A DNA stretch of 64,000 nt from JADJEI01 sp035328465. GTDB taxonomy: Bacteria > Bacteroidota > Ignavibacteria > Ignavibacteriales > Ignavibacteriaceae. The position numbers were made by a program, and so were the translations under genes. The stretch is taken from positions 23,164 through 87,163 of the forward strand of contig DAOLIQ010000001.1 in NCBI GenBank assembly GCA_035328465.1, given 5' to 3'. Below, piece by piece: positions 1 to 9,580 of this stretch. The notes under the pieces were generated by a model, which saw only the letters and a list, made by a program, of their open reading frames with translations, had not been told where the DNA came from and made no database searches. The stretch's first letter is position 1. The number at the start of each line of letters is the position of its first letter.

Positions 1-1681
1 TGTCATTAATTGCAATCAAGTAAAGTTTCTCTCCAAATACTTTAAGATAAATGTAAACATTATCATAAGGTGGAAACTGAATCAAATTACCGCTAGACAA
101 ACCAGGATTATTTTTTCTTATGGCGAGTAGGTTTTTCAAGAAATCGAATAACTCATTTTCAATAATAGTCCTACCATTAAATGTAAATGCATCTCTATCG
201 TCGCCCGGAAAGCCCCCGGGAAAGTTAGAACGAATCCTGCCATGATCTTCTGCCCCCGCCATTCCAATTTCAGTAGCATAAAGTAGTTGAGGAATTCCAC
301 GCAAAGTTAGAACCATCGTTAGAACATTTTTTGCTTTTTGTAAATCCCCTTTGGTTAAATACATCAAGCGTGCTATATCATGATTGTCCACAAACACGAG
401 CAGAGAATATGGATCAGCGAAAAGAAAGTCCATCGCCAGAGTTTGATAAATTTTATAAAGGCTCGACTTTCCGGAAGCATAATCCGCAATGATATCCCGC
501 AAACCAAAATCAGTAACAACGGGCAAATTTGAATTGAACTCAGTGTTGAACAGACTATTTTTTTGAAAGTAAGAAAGAAAAGAAGGATTACCATCCCAAA
601 CTTCCCCAACAATGTTAAGGTTGGGGTATTCAGTCAATATTGCTTCGTTAAATCGTGATAAAAATAATTGATCGGTATATGGATATGTATCCTCGCGAAT
701 TCCATCAAGCCCTGTAAATTCAAGCCACCAAATCATGTTTTGAATAAGATATTTTTCAACGAACGGATTCTTTTGATTAATATCAGGCATGTAATCGGTG
801 AACCATCCTTTGTTAAGATTCACAATCGTTGAACTGTCGCGATGAATATCAGCATAAGACATTTTATCGTGTCGTGTGTTCAAATGGTTTTCTGTGTTTC
901 CATTTATCCAGTTATTCATCGGAAGATTATTCATCCAAGGGTGGTTGATGCTTATATGATTGCTCACATGATCATAAATAATTTTTAAGCCGCGTTTATG
1001 AGCTTCTTCAACATATTTTTTGTACAGATCATTCGTTCCGAATCGTGCGTCAATTTTATAGAGATCAGTTGCACCGTAACCGTGATAACTAACTTTCGTG
1101 TTATTCTCAATTAAAGGAGTTGACCAAATTGTAGTAATTCCAAGCTCTTTAAGATAATCAAGTTTAGATATCATTCCGGCTATGTCTCCCCCATGCCTGG
1201 CTATGGGATCTTCCGGATCAAAATTATCATTGTACCCTTCAACCTTATCATTTGTTAAATCTCCATTAACAAAGCGATCGGGAACAATGAGATAGACTAC
1301 ATCAGCCTGATTGAAACCCTGATGAATTTGGCTTGAATTGTCACGAGCTTTTATTTCATAATTAATTTGAATTTCAGAAATAGTATTGTTTAAAAAAAGC
1401 TGATAGCTTCCCGGTAACAATTCATCGCTGATTACAATATCTATAAAAGCATAATTACTGTTTTCCGGCAGGGTGATTTTTTCAACTAAAATATTATTGG
1501 AATTGAATCGAGCTGAAATATTTTTTAGATTTGTTCCATAAATCATTAGTTGAACTTTATTCCATTTCATTCCCGTCCACCAATTTGGCGGTTCAATTTT
1601 GTCAACGGCAATATTTTGAGGCAAAACATTAATCGAAATGGAAAAAAGTAGAAGTAAAAGTGATAAAATTTTTATTCGCAT
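1..1681 (-). CDS. GH13 alpha-amylase family maltodextrin hydrolase (cyclomaltodextrinase/neopullulanase type), 3' end cut by window
   Basis: The frame reads from an ATG at 1681 off the left edge, giving about 560 codons; family members of this type run to roughly 600-650, so only the C-terminal end is missing. Residues 1-22 look like a signal peptide ending near LPQ. Residues 33-49 (NWWTGMKWNKVQLMIYG) match the N-terminal domain of cyclomaltodextrinases. The GH13 (beta/alpha)8 regions follow: DHVSNH (237-242), nucleophile D331 in GLDGIRED, acid/base E360 in IVGEVWD, and stabiliser D435 in FVDNHD. It probably hydrolyses maltodextrins or cyclodextrins in the periplasm. It is divergent from smpB across a 94-base gap. 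Exact substrate specificity cannot be read from sequence. Confidence 0.9.
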   Translation of the reverse strand, partial: MRIKILSLLLLLFSISINVLPQNIAVDKIEPPNWWTGMKWNKVQLMIYGTNLKNISARFNSNNILVEKITLPENSNYAFIDIVISDELLPGSYQLFLNNTISEIQINYEIKARDNSSQIHQGFNQADVVYLIVPDRFVNGDLTNDKVEGYNDNFDPEDPIARHGGDIAGMISKLDYLKELGITTIWSTPLIENNTKVSYHGYGATDLYKIDARFGTNDLYKKYVEEAHKRGLKIIYDHVSNHISINHPWMNNLPMNNWINGNTENHLNTRHDKMSYADIHRDSSTIVNLNKGWFTDYMPDINQKNPFVEKYLIQNMIWWLEFTGLDGIREDTYPYTDQLFLSRFNEAILTEYPNLNIVGEVWDGNPSFLSYFQKNSLFNTEFNSNLPVVTDFGLRDIIADYASGKSSLYKIYQTLAMDFLFADPYSLLVFVDNHDIARLMYLTKGDLQKAKNVLTMVLTLRGIPQLLYATEIGMAGAEDHGRIRSNFPGGFPGDDRDAFTFNGRTIIENELFDFLKNLLAIRKNNPGLSSGNLIQFPPYDNVYIYLKVFGEKLYLIAIND

Positions 1682-1775
1682 TTTTATATTAAATTTGTTT
1701 CAAAGTTATTACTGCTTTAATTGGCTGTAAAAATATCTAATGCTAATCAATTTAAAAAGAATTTAATTATACCCG

Positions 1776-2234
1776 ATGGCTGAAGTCAAAGATCAAAAAA
1801 ATATAACAGTAAATAGAAAAGCACGACACGAATACACAATTCTTCAAACCTTCGAAGCAGGGATAGTGCTTCAAGGTACTGAGGTAAAATCTTTACGTGC
1901 GGGCAAAGCGAATTTAGTAGATAGTTATGCTTCGATAGAGAGAGGTGAAATTTGGCTGATAAGTGCACATATAAGTGAATACACTCAAGGTAATATTAAT
2001 AACCATGAGCCAACACGAAGCAGAAAACTTCTTTTAAATAGAAGTGAAATTCGGAAATTAACTTCAAAGGTGAACGAAAAAGGATTGACGTTAATTCCAC
2101 TTCGATTATATTTCAAGAACGGGAAAGTGAAAGTTGAATTAGGGCTTGCTCAGGGCAAAAAAGTTTATGACAAGCGAGAAACAATTGCCAAGCGCGACTT
2201 TGCTCGGGAACAACAGCGAAGAATTAAATATTAA
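1776..2234 (+). CDS. smpB: SsrA-binding protein SmpB (trans-translation)
   Basis: SmpB binds tmRNA and delivers it to stalled ribosomes for rescue and tagging of truncated proteins. At 152 residues it has the usual family length. The beta-barrel core shows the conserved GIVLQGTEVKSLR stretch (about 29-41) and ANLVDSYA, and the basic C-terminal tail carries the family pattern KRETIAKRD...RE (about 133-145) that enters the vacant mRNA channel. The ATG lies downstream of an AT-rich leader without a clear Shine-Dalgarno site. It begins a run of plus-strand genes (smpB, tyrS, pdaD, terC-like). No tmRNA gene is visible in the window. Confidence 0.97.
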   Translation: MAEVKDQKNITVNRKARHEYTILQTFEAGIVLQGTEVKSLRAGKANLVDSYASIERGEIWLISAHISEYTQGNINNHEPTRSRKLLLNRSEIRKLTSKVNEKGLTLIPLRLYFKNGKVKVELGLAQGKKVYDKRETIAKRDFAREQQRRIKY

Positions 2235-2307
2235 AAAAATATATTTTTTGATTAAATTAGCTCAACAAAAAAATAATTATATGAATGGAATCTGAACTAA
2301 ATAATAG

Positions 2308-3534
2308 ATGAAAAGAAATTTCCCGCCTATTAATGAGCAAATGGATCTTATTAAAAGAGGCTCATTTGAAATTATCCCTGAAGAAGAACTATTTAAGAAA
2401 CTCGAAAATTCCCTTAAAGAAAATAGACCTCTAAATATTAAACTCGGCTGCGATCCAAGCAGACCTGATTTACACATTGGTCACTCCGTTGTTTTACGAA
2501 AACTATCTCAATTTCAACAGCTCGGTCATCAAGCAATTTTAATAATTGGTGATTTCACTGGAATGATAGGTGATCCGTCAGGCAGAAATGCGACTCGCCC
2601 CGCCCTTTCGTTGGAGCAAACGAGGGTTAACGGCGAAAGCTATTTTGAGCAAGCCTCAAAAATTCTCGATAAACAAAAGACTAAAATTCTTTACAATTCT
2701 GAATGGCTTGGTAAAATGTCTTTTGAAGATGTAATCAAACTTGCTTCTAAATATACGGTTGCAAGAATGATTGAGCGGGATGATTTCACAAAACGATTTA
2801 AAGCCAATCAGCCAATCAGCATTCATGAATTTTTATACCCGTTAGCTCAAGCGATGGATTCCGTAGCAATCAACAGTGATGTTGAGCTTGGTGGAACTGA
2901 TCAGAAATTTAATTTACTTGTCGGCAGAGATATACAGCGGGAGTATGGAAAAGAACCGCAAGTTATTCTAACGATGCCTTTACTCGTTGGAACCGACGGT
3001 GTCGAGAAGATGAGTAAGTCTTATAATAATTATATTGGTCTATCAGATTCGCCAAAAGATATTTTTGGAAAAACATTATCTATACCCGATTCTTTGATCT
3101 TCACGTATTTTGAATTAGTAACTGATATTGACAATCAGGAACTTGCTCAAATTAAAATGCAGTTTTCCGACCCGACGATTAACCCGCGCGATTTAAAAAG
3201 ACAGCTCGGTAGAAAATTAGTCGAGATGTATTACGACAATGAGGTGTCTATTCAAGCGCAGGACGAATTCGACAAAATTTTTATAAAGAAAGAAATTCCT
3301 GAGGAAATTGAAGAGTTGCATTTAAGCACTTCTGAAAAAGAAATCGGGATTGTAGATTTAATTCTTAAGGTTAATTTTGCATCGTCGAAAGGGGAAGCAA
3401 GAAGGCTGATCACACAGGGGGGAGTTTCGATTGATGGGAATAAAATCGACGATATTAATTCAAATATTATAATTGATAAACCCATAACGCTTAAAGTTGG
3501 TAAGCGAAAATTCATTAAATTAAGTATAGAATAA
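2308..3534 (+). CDS. tyrS: Tyrosyl-tRNA synthetase
   Basis: A cytoplasmic class I aminoacyl-tRNA synthetase charging tRNA-Tyr. The Rossmann catalytic domain has HIGH at 56-59 and KMSKS at 234-238, with the tyrosine-site pattern ELGGTDQKFNLL near 193-204. A C-terminal S4 RNA-binding domain covers about 345-408 (SSKGEARRLI...GGVSIDG). The 408-residue length fits the TyrZ-like branch of bacterial TyrRS. The preceding gap of about 70 bases after smpB shows no terminator, so the two may be cotranscribed, and pdaD starts only 17 bases after the stop. Confidence 0.97.
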   Translation: MKRNFPPINEQMDLIKRGSFEIIPEEELFKKLENSLKENRPLNIKLGCDPSRPDLHIGHSVVLRKLSQFQQLGHQAILIIGDFTGMIGDPSGRNATRPALSLEQTRVNGESYFEQASKILDKQKTKILYNSEWLGKMSFEDVIKLASKYTVARMIERDDFTKRFKANQPISIHEFLYPLAQAMDSVAINSDVELGGTDQKFNLLVGRDIQREYGKEPQVILTMPLLVGTDGVEKMSKSYNNYIGLSDSPKDIFGKTLSIPDSLIFTYFELVTDIDNQELAQIKMQFSDPTINPRDLKRQLGRKLVEMYYDNEVSIQAQDEFDKIFIKKEIPEEIEELHLSTSEKEIGIVDLILKVNFASSKGEARRLITQGGVSIDGNKIDDINSNIIIDKPITLKVGKRKFIKLSIE

Positions 3535-3551
3535 CGAAAGGAGCGGCAGCA

Positions 3552-4097
3552 TTGTACGTACCATCACGAATCTTCTTCACAAAAGGAGTAGGCAGACATA
3601 AAGAATACCTTAACTCATTCGAGTTAGCTTTGCGAAATGCAGGAATTGAAATTTGTAACCTTGTTACAGTTAGCAGCATTTTCCCTGGCAATTGCAAAAG
3701 AATCAGCAAAGAAGAAGGATTAAAAGAATTAACCCCCGGACAAATTACCTTTGCAGTAATGGCTCGCAATTCAACGAATGAACCAAACAGATTGATAGCG
3801 TCTTCAATTGGTGTTGCGCTCCCGGCAGACAATTCGGCTTACGGTTATCTTTCCGAGCATCACCCTTTTGGGGAGACCGAAAAAGTCGCTGGCGAATATG
3901 CTGAAGATTTAGCTGCTACAATGCTCGCTACAACTCTCGGAGTTGAATTTGATTCAGCAAAAGACTGGAGCGAACGTGAAGACATTTATAAAATGTCAGG
4001 CAAAATTGTACGCACTTTCAATGTTACTCAATCAGCCGAAGGCGATAAAAACGGGCTTTGGACAACTGTGATTGCAGTTGGAATTTTTCTTCCATAA
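3552..4097 (+). CDS. pdaD: Pyruvoyl-dependent arginine decarboxylase (PvlArgDC)
   Basis: This enzyme converts arginine to agmatine, the first step of polyamine synthesis from arginine. The proenzyme cleaves itself at a Ser-Ser bond, and the new N-terminal serine becomes the pyruvoyl cofactor; here the site is S41-S42 in TVSSIFPG. Other family features are the YLSEHHPFG segment and a C-terminal half rich in ATML/TTLG. The 181-residue length is typical of the bacterial/archaeal PdaD family. The start is TTG at 3552, supported by an AAAGGAG site about nine bases upstream. No other polyamine gene (agmatinase, agmatine deiminase, spermidine synthase) lies in the window. Confidence 0.95.
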   Translation: MYVPSRIFFTKGVGRHKEYLNSFELALRNAGIEICNLVTVSSIFPGNCKRISKEEGLKELTPGQITFAVMARNSTNEPNRLIASSIGVALPADNSAYGYLSEHHPFGETEKVAGEYAEDLAATMLATTLGVEFDSAKDWSEREDIYKMSGKIVRTFNVTQSAEGDKNGLWTTVIAVGIFLP

Positions 4098-4110
4098 CTA
4101 CTGATATATC

Positions 4111-5037
4111 TTGGTAACTGAATACACATTCTGGTTCATATTCTCGACAGTTATCGGGGTAATGTTATTTATTGATTTATATGTAACTGACCATAGACAT
4201 GGAAAAATTTCTTTAAAAGCCAGCCTAATTTGGAGCGGTGTATGGATTCTCACCGCTCTTCTTTTCAATTTATTTCTTTATTTCTATTTAGAAAATGGAC
4301 ATCAAAAAGCCCTTGAGTTTTTAACCGGCTATTTGATTGAGAAGTCATTATCGGTTGATAACCTGTTTGTTTTCCTAATGATTTTTAGTGTAATGAATAT
4401 TAAACCTGAAAATCAACCGCATATTCTTAAATGGGGAATTCTTAGCGCGATAGTTTTCAGGATCATTTTTATTTTTGCGGGCGTAGCATTAATAAATCTT
4501 TTCCATCCGATTATTTATTTTTTTGCGGTAATACTTCTATTCGCTGCTTATAAAATGGCTTTTGGAAACGAACAAAAAATAGATGTTGATCATAACTGGC
4601 TAATAAAAACCGCACGAAAGTATTTCAAATTAAATACATCTTATGCTGGTAAAAGATTCTTTATCAGGCAGGATAAGAAAACCTATATAACTACAACTTT
4701 TCTTACGTTACTATTGATTGAATCTTCCGACATTGTATTTGCTGTAGATTCAATTCCTGCTATTATAGCAATCACAAAAGATACATTCATTATTATTTCT
4801 TCAAATATTTTTGCTATACTTGGTCTGCGAGCTCTTTATTTCGCATTGGCAGGATTGGTGGATTTATTTATTTATTTGAAGTTTGGAGTTGCAATCATCC
4901 TTTTTTATGTCGGGATAAAAATGATGATTTCTGAATTCTATAAAATCCCGACTGAGATTTCATTGCTTATTATACTAATATTTCTTGGCGGCTCGATAAT
5001 TTTATCACTGGTTAAACGAAAAAAATTTTCGAAGTAA
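4111..5037 (+). CDS. TerC/Alx-family integral membrane protein, putative metal (Mn2+) exporter
   Basis: A 308-residue polytopic protein with about eight or nine membrane segments. It carries the two TerC-family acidic motifs within helices: EKSLSVDNLFVF (about 82-93) and ESSDIVFAVDSIPA (about 203-216), whose Asp residues are thought to coordinate metal. Relatives (E. coli Alx, B. subtilis MeeF/MeeY) export manganese, some delivering it to secreted enzymes; assigning Mn2+ here is by analogy. The start is TTG at 4111, 13 bases after pdaD, so there is no room for a manganese (yybP-ykoY) riboswitch. Its last 33 bases overlap the convergent symporter gene. Confidence 0.88.
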   Translation: MVTEYTFWFIFSTVIGVMLFIDLYVTDHRHGKISLKASLIWSGVWILTALLFNLFLYFYLENGHQKALEFLTGYLIEKSLSVDNLFVFLMIFSVMNIKPENQPHILKWGILSAIVFRIIFIFAGVALINLFHPIIYFFAVILLFAAYKMAFGNEQKIDVDHNWLIKTARKYFKLNTSYAGKRFFIRQDKKTYITTTFLTLLLIESSDIVFAVDSIPAIIAITKDTFIIISSNIFAILGLRALYFALAGLVDLFIYLKFGVAIILFYVGIKMMISEFYKIPTEISLLIILIFLGGSIILSLVKRKKFSK

Positions 5038-6399
5038 ACCGGCAGAATGAACGATAACGGCAATAGATAATCCAATAATCATTGGTTCTATTTCATTCAA
5101 TATTCCAATTTGAGTTTCTCTGAAAAAGTACCAGAATGCACTGCTTAAAACTGCAAGTATCATTTCAATAAAAATTATTTTTGATGAGATTCTCCACTTA
5201 GGATAGTAAGCGCTGACGACTGGTAAGATAATTGCCGGGATAAATATTGACCCAACCGTGTACCAAATTTCTATTACAGATGGTATCAAGTAGGCAAGCC
5301 CTACTGCTATCAATCCCGAAATTATTAACCCTATTATAGTGTAAGATTTTAAGTTTGTGTCATCTCGATCATTCTTAATCCTGAAAATAAAATCTCGACT
5401 TATTGTAGTTCCACTTAAGAATAAAAAACTAATTTGTGTTGAAATAATTGTTGCAAAAAGGGCAGCAAAAAAAATTCCCTTTAACCCGGCGGGTAATACT
5501 TTTTCAGCAAACAAAGGAAAGGATAGAACGGGATTTACTAAATTTGGTAATACTGATTTTGCGAATAGTCCAGTTGTAGTTGTCAATAAATCAAATAAAA
5601 TCCAAAATAAAATTGAAATCATTATTCCTTTTCGTGCCACACCACCATCCTTTGCAGCATAGCATCGTTGATGAAAACCTGGATCGGCAAATGTCCAGAG
5701 TGCAATTAAAAACCATACTATTAAATAAGAAGGTGACATACCTCCACCTAACGCAAGATGATTTGAAGGAACTGAGTTCACAATAAAGTTGATATCTCCT
5801 ATATTCGAGAAAGAATAAATTACAGCTATCAAGAACCCAATGAACATTACAAAGAATTGAAAAACATCGGTAAATATATTGGCTCTATATCCACCAGTTA
5901 TTAAATAGACCAATGAAACTGTCAAAGATAAAATCAAAGAAAATAAAATTGGTAACCCAAATACAAGTGATATAAGGCTAGCAGTCATTAATAGGTATGG
6001 GGCAGGTGATACCAGCACAAATACCACTAAACCTGAAAGTAGTGATGAATTTTTTCCATAGACTTTTTCAATTTTATCGGGAATTGTATAGAGTGAAGTC
6101 TCACGAATTTTTTTGGCGAAAAATATTCCGAATAATAGAGCAAATATATAGTAAGGCAATCCTTGTGTAACCCAGCTTACCAACCCAAAACGATAAGTAA
6201 ATTCCCCCACCCCAAGAATGCCACCATACCAGGTAGAAACATTTACTGCAACAAATAAGAATAATGTTAGACTTCGATTAGAGAGTAAAAAATCATCAGC
6301 AGAATTTTTAGTTTTTCTTCCACTGTAAAAACCAATCAGGATTAAAGCAGAAAAAAAAGAGAGTATAATGATAAGGTCAATTGTACTAAATAAGATCAT
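5005..6399 (-). CDS. Sodium:solute symporter (SSS) family permease, predicted thiamin transporter
   Basis: A 464-residue inner-membrane protein of the SSS/SLC5 family with about 13 hydrophobic helices. The N-terminal half has the family pattern YSGRKTKNSADDFLLSNRS (about 25-43), then GG...GEF and GGYRANIFTDVFQFFVM in the fifth/sixth helices. It is the last gene of the riboswitch-controlled operon and starts 14 bases inside the thiamin pyrophosphokinase gene, so translation is coupled. Bacteroidota usually have PnuT in this position. From context I infer that this symporter carries thiamin or a precursor across the inner membrane. SSS substrates vary widely, so the function remains a prediction. 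Confidence 0.85.
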   Translation of the reverse strand: MILFSTIDLIIILSFFSALILIGFYSGRKTKNSADDFLLSNRSLTLFLFVAVNVSTWYGGILGVGEFTYRFGLVSWVTQGLPYYIFALLFGIFFAKKIRETSLYTIPDKIEKVYGKNSSLLSGLVVFVLVSPAPYLLMTASLISLVFGLPILFSLILSLTVSLVYLITGGYRANIFTDVFQFFVMFIGFLIAVIYSFSNIGDINFIVNSVPSNHLALGGGMSPSYLIVWFLIALWTFADPGFHQRCYAAKDGGVARKGIMISILFWILFDLLTTTTGLFAKSVLPNLVNPVLSFPLFAEKVLPAGLKGIFFAALFATIISTQISFLFLSGTTISRDFIFRIKNDRDDTNLKSYTIIGLIISGLIAVGLAYLIPSVIEIWYTVGSIFIPAIILPVVSAYYPKWRISSKIIFIEMILAVLSSAFWYFFRETQIGILNEIEPMIIGLSIAVIVHSAGLLRKFFSFNQ

Positions 6400-7054
6400 G
6401 CTTGATATTAAATTTAATATCGCGGATTACAAAGACTGCCCCTTTTTTTATTTTTAGAGTAACTTTATAGCTTGTAGAAACGTTGCTCGTACTATCTTTA
6501 ATTCCAAAGGGAAGAGCGATATTATTCAATGAATATTTTAACCCGTTCGAAATTATTTTAGTTTTATTATTTAAACCATAAATTGAAATGGTCTCCCCAG
6601 GCAGCGATCTCAATATTGTATCTTTATTATAAGCTTTCAAAAAAGAATTTTCAGCCACGATTACTATATCAATTTTTGAAAAATATTTTAAAAGTATTCC
6701 AAGATTATTAAAAGTATGATCAAGTCGATTGCCGGTAACTCCCATCAAAATAACTTCCGAATAATGATTTTTAATTGCAAACTTCAAGCACTTTTCCACA
6801 TCTGTATCATTCTGCCTTTTGATCTTTATGATTTCAGTTGATCGAGAAAAATGCCTCAGAGTTAAATCTGAGATGGAATCAAAATCGCCTATTATATATT
6901 TTGGGATAAGCTTAAGTTTCAATGCAGTGTTCCCTCCCCCATCGGCGCAAATCAGATCGGAGTAATTTTTATTTTGGAAATAATTAATTACACTTTTTAA
7001 CGGTGGTTTGCCGTTGGCGAGAATAATGCATTTATTAATTTTCATTTTTTTCAT
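6386..7054 (-). CDS. thiN: Thiamin pyrophosphokinase
   Basis: A cytoplasmic enzyme transferring pyrophosphate from ATP to thiamin, giving TPP in one step; it is the hallmark of salvage rather than de novo synthesis. The N-terminal catalytic half shows the ADGGGNTAL motif (about 37-45) and GDFDSIS (about 57-63), both characteristic of TPK. Further conserved are NDTDVEKCL (about 82-90) and MGVTGNRLDHTFNN (about 104-117). The C-terminal beta domain is the thiamin-binding region. At 222 residues the length is typical. Its ATG overlaps the receptor stop as ATGA and its end overlaps the symporter start, so all three genes are coupled. Confidence 0.95.
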   Translation of the reverse strand: MKKMKINKCIILANGKPPLKSVINYFQNKNYSDLICADGGGNTALKLKLIPKYIIGDFDSISDLTLRHFSRSTEIIKIKRQNDTDVEKCLKFAIKNHYSEVILMGVTGNRLDHTFNNLGILLKYFSKIDIVIVAENSFLKAYNKDTILRSLPGETISIYGLNNKTKIISNGLKYSLNNIALPFGIKDSTSNVSTSYKVTLKIKKGAVFVIRDIKFNIKHDLI

Positions 7055-9516
7055 AAACCAACCCTGATACCGAATAGGAAATTTCTTTCTGCTGCAGGGA
7101 AAAACTCACCGCCGATTGCGTTGGCTGAATAAAGGCTATCAAAAAGATTATTGATCTGTAGATAAATTTTTGAATTGGATAATCCATCAAGTAAATTTAT
7201 TTCGTAACTAAGGTAGAGGTCGGAAGTGAAATAAGCATCATTTATATTATTGGTATAAGCCACAAAATCAGGAAAAGATACAATTAATTCATCGAGATTA
7301 TCGTCAAAATAATCGGAGTAAAAAGTGCCTACGTAACGGAGTGATACGTCAATATTAAGCCCATTAGTTCGGTAGTTAACGCCGGCATTCACCAAAAAAT
7401 CAGGGAAGCCGCTGATCTTATTTCCGCTTAAATTTATTTTATTCTCGGAATCAATAAAATAATAGCCATCAGAAATTTTATTTTGGCTGTATGTTGAATT
7501 CAAATAAAAATTGAAAATATTCTTAAGATTATATTGCAATGAAAGTTCAACGCCTGAATGTATTGTCCGATCAACATTGCCCGTAACAGGCTGACCAAAC
7601 CGATCAAGTTTTCCACTTTTGACAATTTCATTTTCAAAGTTCATGAAGAATATATTTAACGCAAGTGATAAACTTTCACTATTAAAATTTAGACCTAATT
7701 CCAAATCATTCATGGTTTCAGCTTGAACTAACGGTTTATCATAGTCGTAACTTCCGTCTGCATTCAATTCGAACTGAGGAAGTTCACCACCGCTTGATTC
7801 AGCAGCATCGTAATAATTTTTTAATCTTGGTTCGCGGGTTACTCGAGCAAAGGAAAAGATTGCAGAATATTTTTCATCATATTTATAATTAACACCAACT
7901 CTTGGATTAAAATATAACCCATCAATAGAAAAATTATTCGCAATAAATTTTTCATTGAATAATTTATATTTATGGTAAGCTGATTGTAATTCAGCTATGA
8001 TATTTATTTTTTCACTCAAGTCATAACTCTCATGCACAAAGGCTGATAAAATATCTTTGCTGCCATTATAGAAATAATATTTGTACGAAGTTGAAACTCC
8101 GGGTGGAAGATTTTCAGCAAAGTTAATGGCGCCCCAATGATTAGATTTATGAAACCTCATTTCTGCTCCGGCATAAAACACTCCATTATTGTGTTCAATT
8201 TTTATTCTTGGGATCCACCCCCATTGTTTGTTCTCAACCATAGCACGAATAATCGAATTTGAAGGATTTGAAGCAGCTGCAAAACCATTTTGAAAAGTTA
8301 ATCTAAAATAATTAGTATCTGCCCATGAAGCATCATAATCAAAGAAGCCTTTTCCGATTACAAGAAAAAGTGCTGAATTAAAAACGACATTATTATTAAG
8401 CACAAATTCGTTTAAAAGTTCAAAATGAGGCTGGGTGAAATTTTCAATCTCTTCGGGTCTTCGATCAAGTGTGAAGCTATAATTATCTCCTTCAGCTTCC
8501 CAGTAAGAATAATTAGCTCTTCGAAGTTCTTTGTCACTGATAGAAAATTTGGGCAAACCTGTGTAAGCGAGTCCATCTTCAACGTTCCCACCATAAAAAT
8601 TAAAATGAGTAGTCAGGTATTTATCAAAACGAATTGCAGAGAAATGAAAAGAATTCAATTTTACCCAAGATAGATTGCGATAACCAGAGGAAGTAATCTG
8701 TGACAATTTAGTGTAGATTGAATATTTATTCTTAATAAGTCCACTCGAACCTGAAACAGAAAATTTTTTTGTATTATAACTTCCAAACGCTGATTCAAAA
8801 TTTAGGAAAGATGAATTAGAAAATTGTGAAGTGACAATGTTGATTGAACCTCCAATAGCGGGATAACCGAACACTCCTGAACCTGCCCCACGCTGTACTT
8901 GAATTAATTCTGTTGACGCCAACAAATCCGGAAAGTCTATCCAATAAACGTTATTATCTTCCGGATCGTTTTGAGGAATACCATTGATTGATACAGCAAT
9001 TCTTCTTTGGTCAAATCCTCTAATGCTCAAATAATTGTAACCCACCCCGTTTCCATTTTCAGAATAAAAAGTAGTTGAAGGAAGCTTGCTTAGGAATTCA
9101 GGAATGTCCTGAATAGAATGATTCTTCTTTATATCTTTTTGATTCAATATAGAAGAAGTAAATGGTATGGTTGTACTTTTACCCAGAGCAGCCTCAATCA
9201 TAACTGTTTGAGAGGTTAATATTTTAGGTTTTAAATATATCTTCACGTTTGATGAATTTGACTGCGAAAGAGTTATCTCCTGAGAGTAGTATCCAAGAAA
9301 GCTTATGAGAATTTTAGATTCACCAAGAACGGGGAGGTTTAATGAAAAGTATCCAATGTTATTTGTAGCAGCCCCGATATCAGGAGCGGAGGTTAAAGAT
9401 AAATTCGCTCCTTCGAGCGGTTCATTAGTAAAAGCATCATACACAAAACCAGAATAAGTAATTTGCTGTGCGAGCAAATTAAAGGAAAATAAAAAAGGAA
9501 TAAAAAAATACTTCAT
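7051..9516 (-). CDS. TonB-dependent outer-membrane receptor, predicted thiamin receptor
   Basis: An 821-residue outer-membrane receptor. A signal peptide ends near residue 16 (LLAQ), followed by a carboxypeptidase-regulatory-like beta domain (about 19-105, with DAFTNEPLEGANLSL), a TonB plug (about 115-230, with SIRGFDQRRIAVSINGIPQ and VQRGAGSGVFGYPAIGG), and a 22-strand-type barrel ending in FGIRVGL with a terminal hydrophobic residue. It is the first gene behind the TPP riboswitch and overlaps the thiamin pyrophosphokinase gene. By analogy with TPP-regulated OMR receptors of Bacteroidota, it is predicted to import thiamin into the periplasm. A good AAGGAGA ribosome site lies 7-8 bases before the ATG. 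Confidence 0.9.
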   Translation of the reverse strand: MKYFFIPFLFSFNLLAQQITYSGFVYDAFTNEPLEGANLSLTSAPDIGAATNNIGYFSLNLPVLGESKILISFLGYYSQEITLSQSNSSNVKIYLKPKILTSQTVMIEAALGKSTTIPFTSSILNQKDIKKNHSIQDIPEFLSKLPSTTFYSENGNGVGYNYLSIRGFDQRRIAVSINGIPQNDPEDNNVYWIDFPDLLASTELIQVQRGAGSGVFGYPAIGGSINIVTSQFSNSSFLNFESAFGSYNTKKFSVSGSSGLIKNKYSIYTKLSQITSSGYRNLSWVKLNSFHFSAIRFDKYLTTHFNFYGGNVEDGLAYTGLPKFSISDKELRRANYSYWEAEGDNYSFTLDRRPEEIENFTQPHFELLNEFVLNNNVVFNSALFLVIGKGFFDYDASWADTNYFRLTFQNGFAAASNPSNSIIRAMVENKQWGWIPRIKIEHNNGVFYAGAEMRFHKSNHWGAINFAENLPPGVSTSYKYYFYNGSKDILSAFVHESYDLSEKINIIAELQSAYHKYKLFNEKFIANNFSIDGLYFNPRVGVNYKYDEKYSAIFSFARVTREPRLKNYYDAAESSGGELPQFELNADGSYDYDKPLVQAETMNDLELGLNFNSESLSLALNIFFMNFENEIVKSGKLDRFGQPVTGNVDRTIHSGVELSLQYNLKNIFNFYLNSTYSQNKISDGYYFIDSENKINLSGNKISGFPDFLVNAGVNYRTNGLNIDVSLRYVGTFYSDYFDDNLDELIVSFPDFVAYTNNINDAYFTSDLYLSYEINLLDGLSNSKIYLQINNLFDSLYSANAIGGEFFPAAERNFLFGIRVGL

Positions 9517-9531
9517 ATTGTCTCCTTAAGT

Positions 9532-9580
9532 TTTAGCCTTAATAGAAACGCTAAAGCAATTATTTATTCCTTTAGGCGTT
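9532..9580 (-). promoter_or_regulatory. Predicted expression platform of the TPP riboswitch (anti-P1 hairpin versus hairpin next to the ribosome site)
   Basis: Reading the minus strand, the 3' half of P1 (within 9570-9580) can pair with 9547-9556 as ten base pairs with one bulged base (AACGC-TAAAG with CTTTAGCGTT). The downstream half can instead pair at 9550-9555 with GCTAAA at 9532-9537, just upstream of the AAGGAG ribosome site (about 9522-9527). P1 formation with TPP would free 9550-9555 to form the second hairpin. No good U-tract follows, so translational control is more likely than termination. The pairing is visible; the mechanism is inferred. Confidence 0.55.

Noticed and set aside
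4098..4110. Possible manganese riboswitch before the TerC-family gene
   Set aside because: Only 13 bases separate the genes; there is no room for the aptamer.
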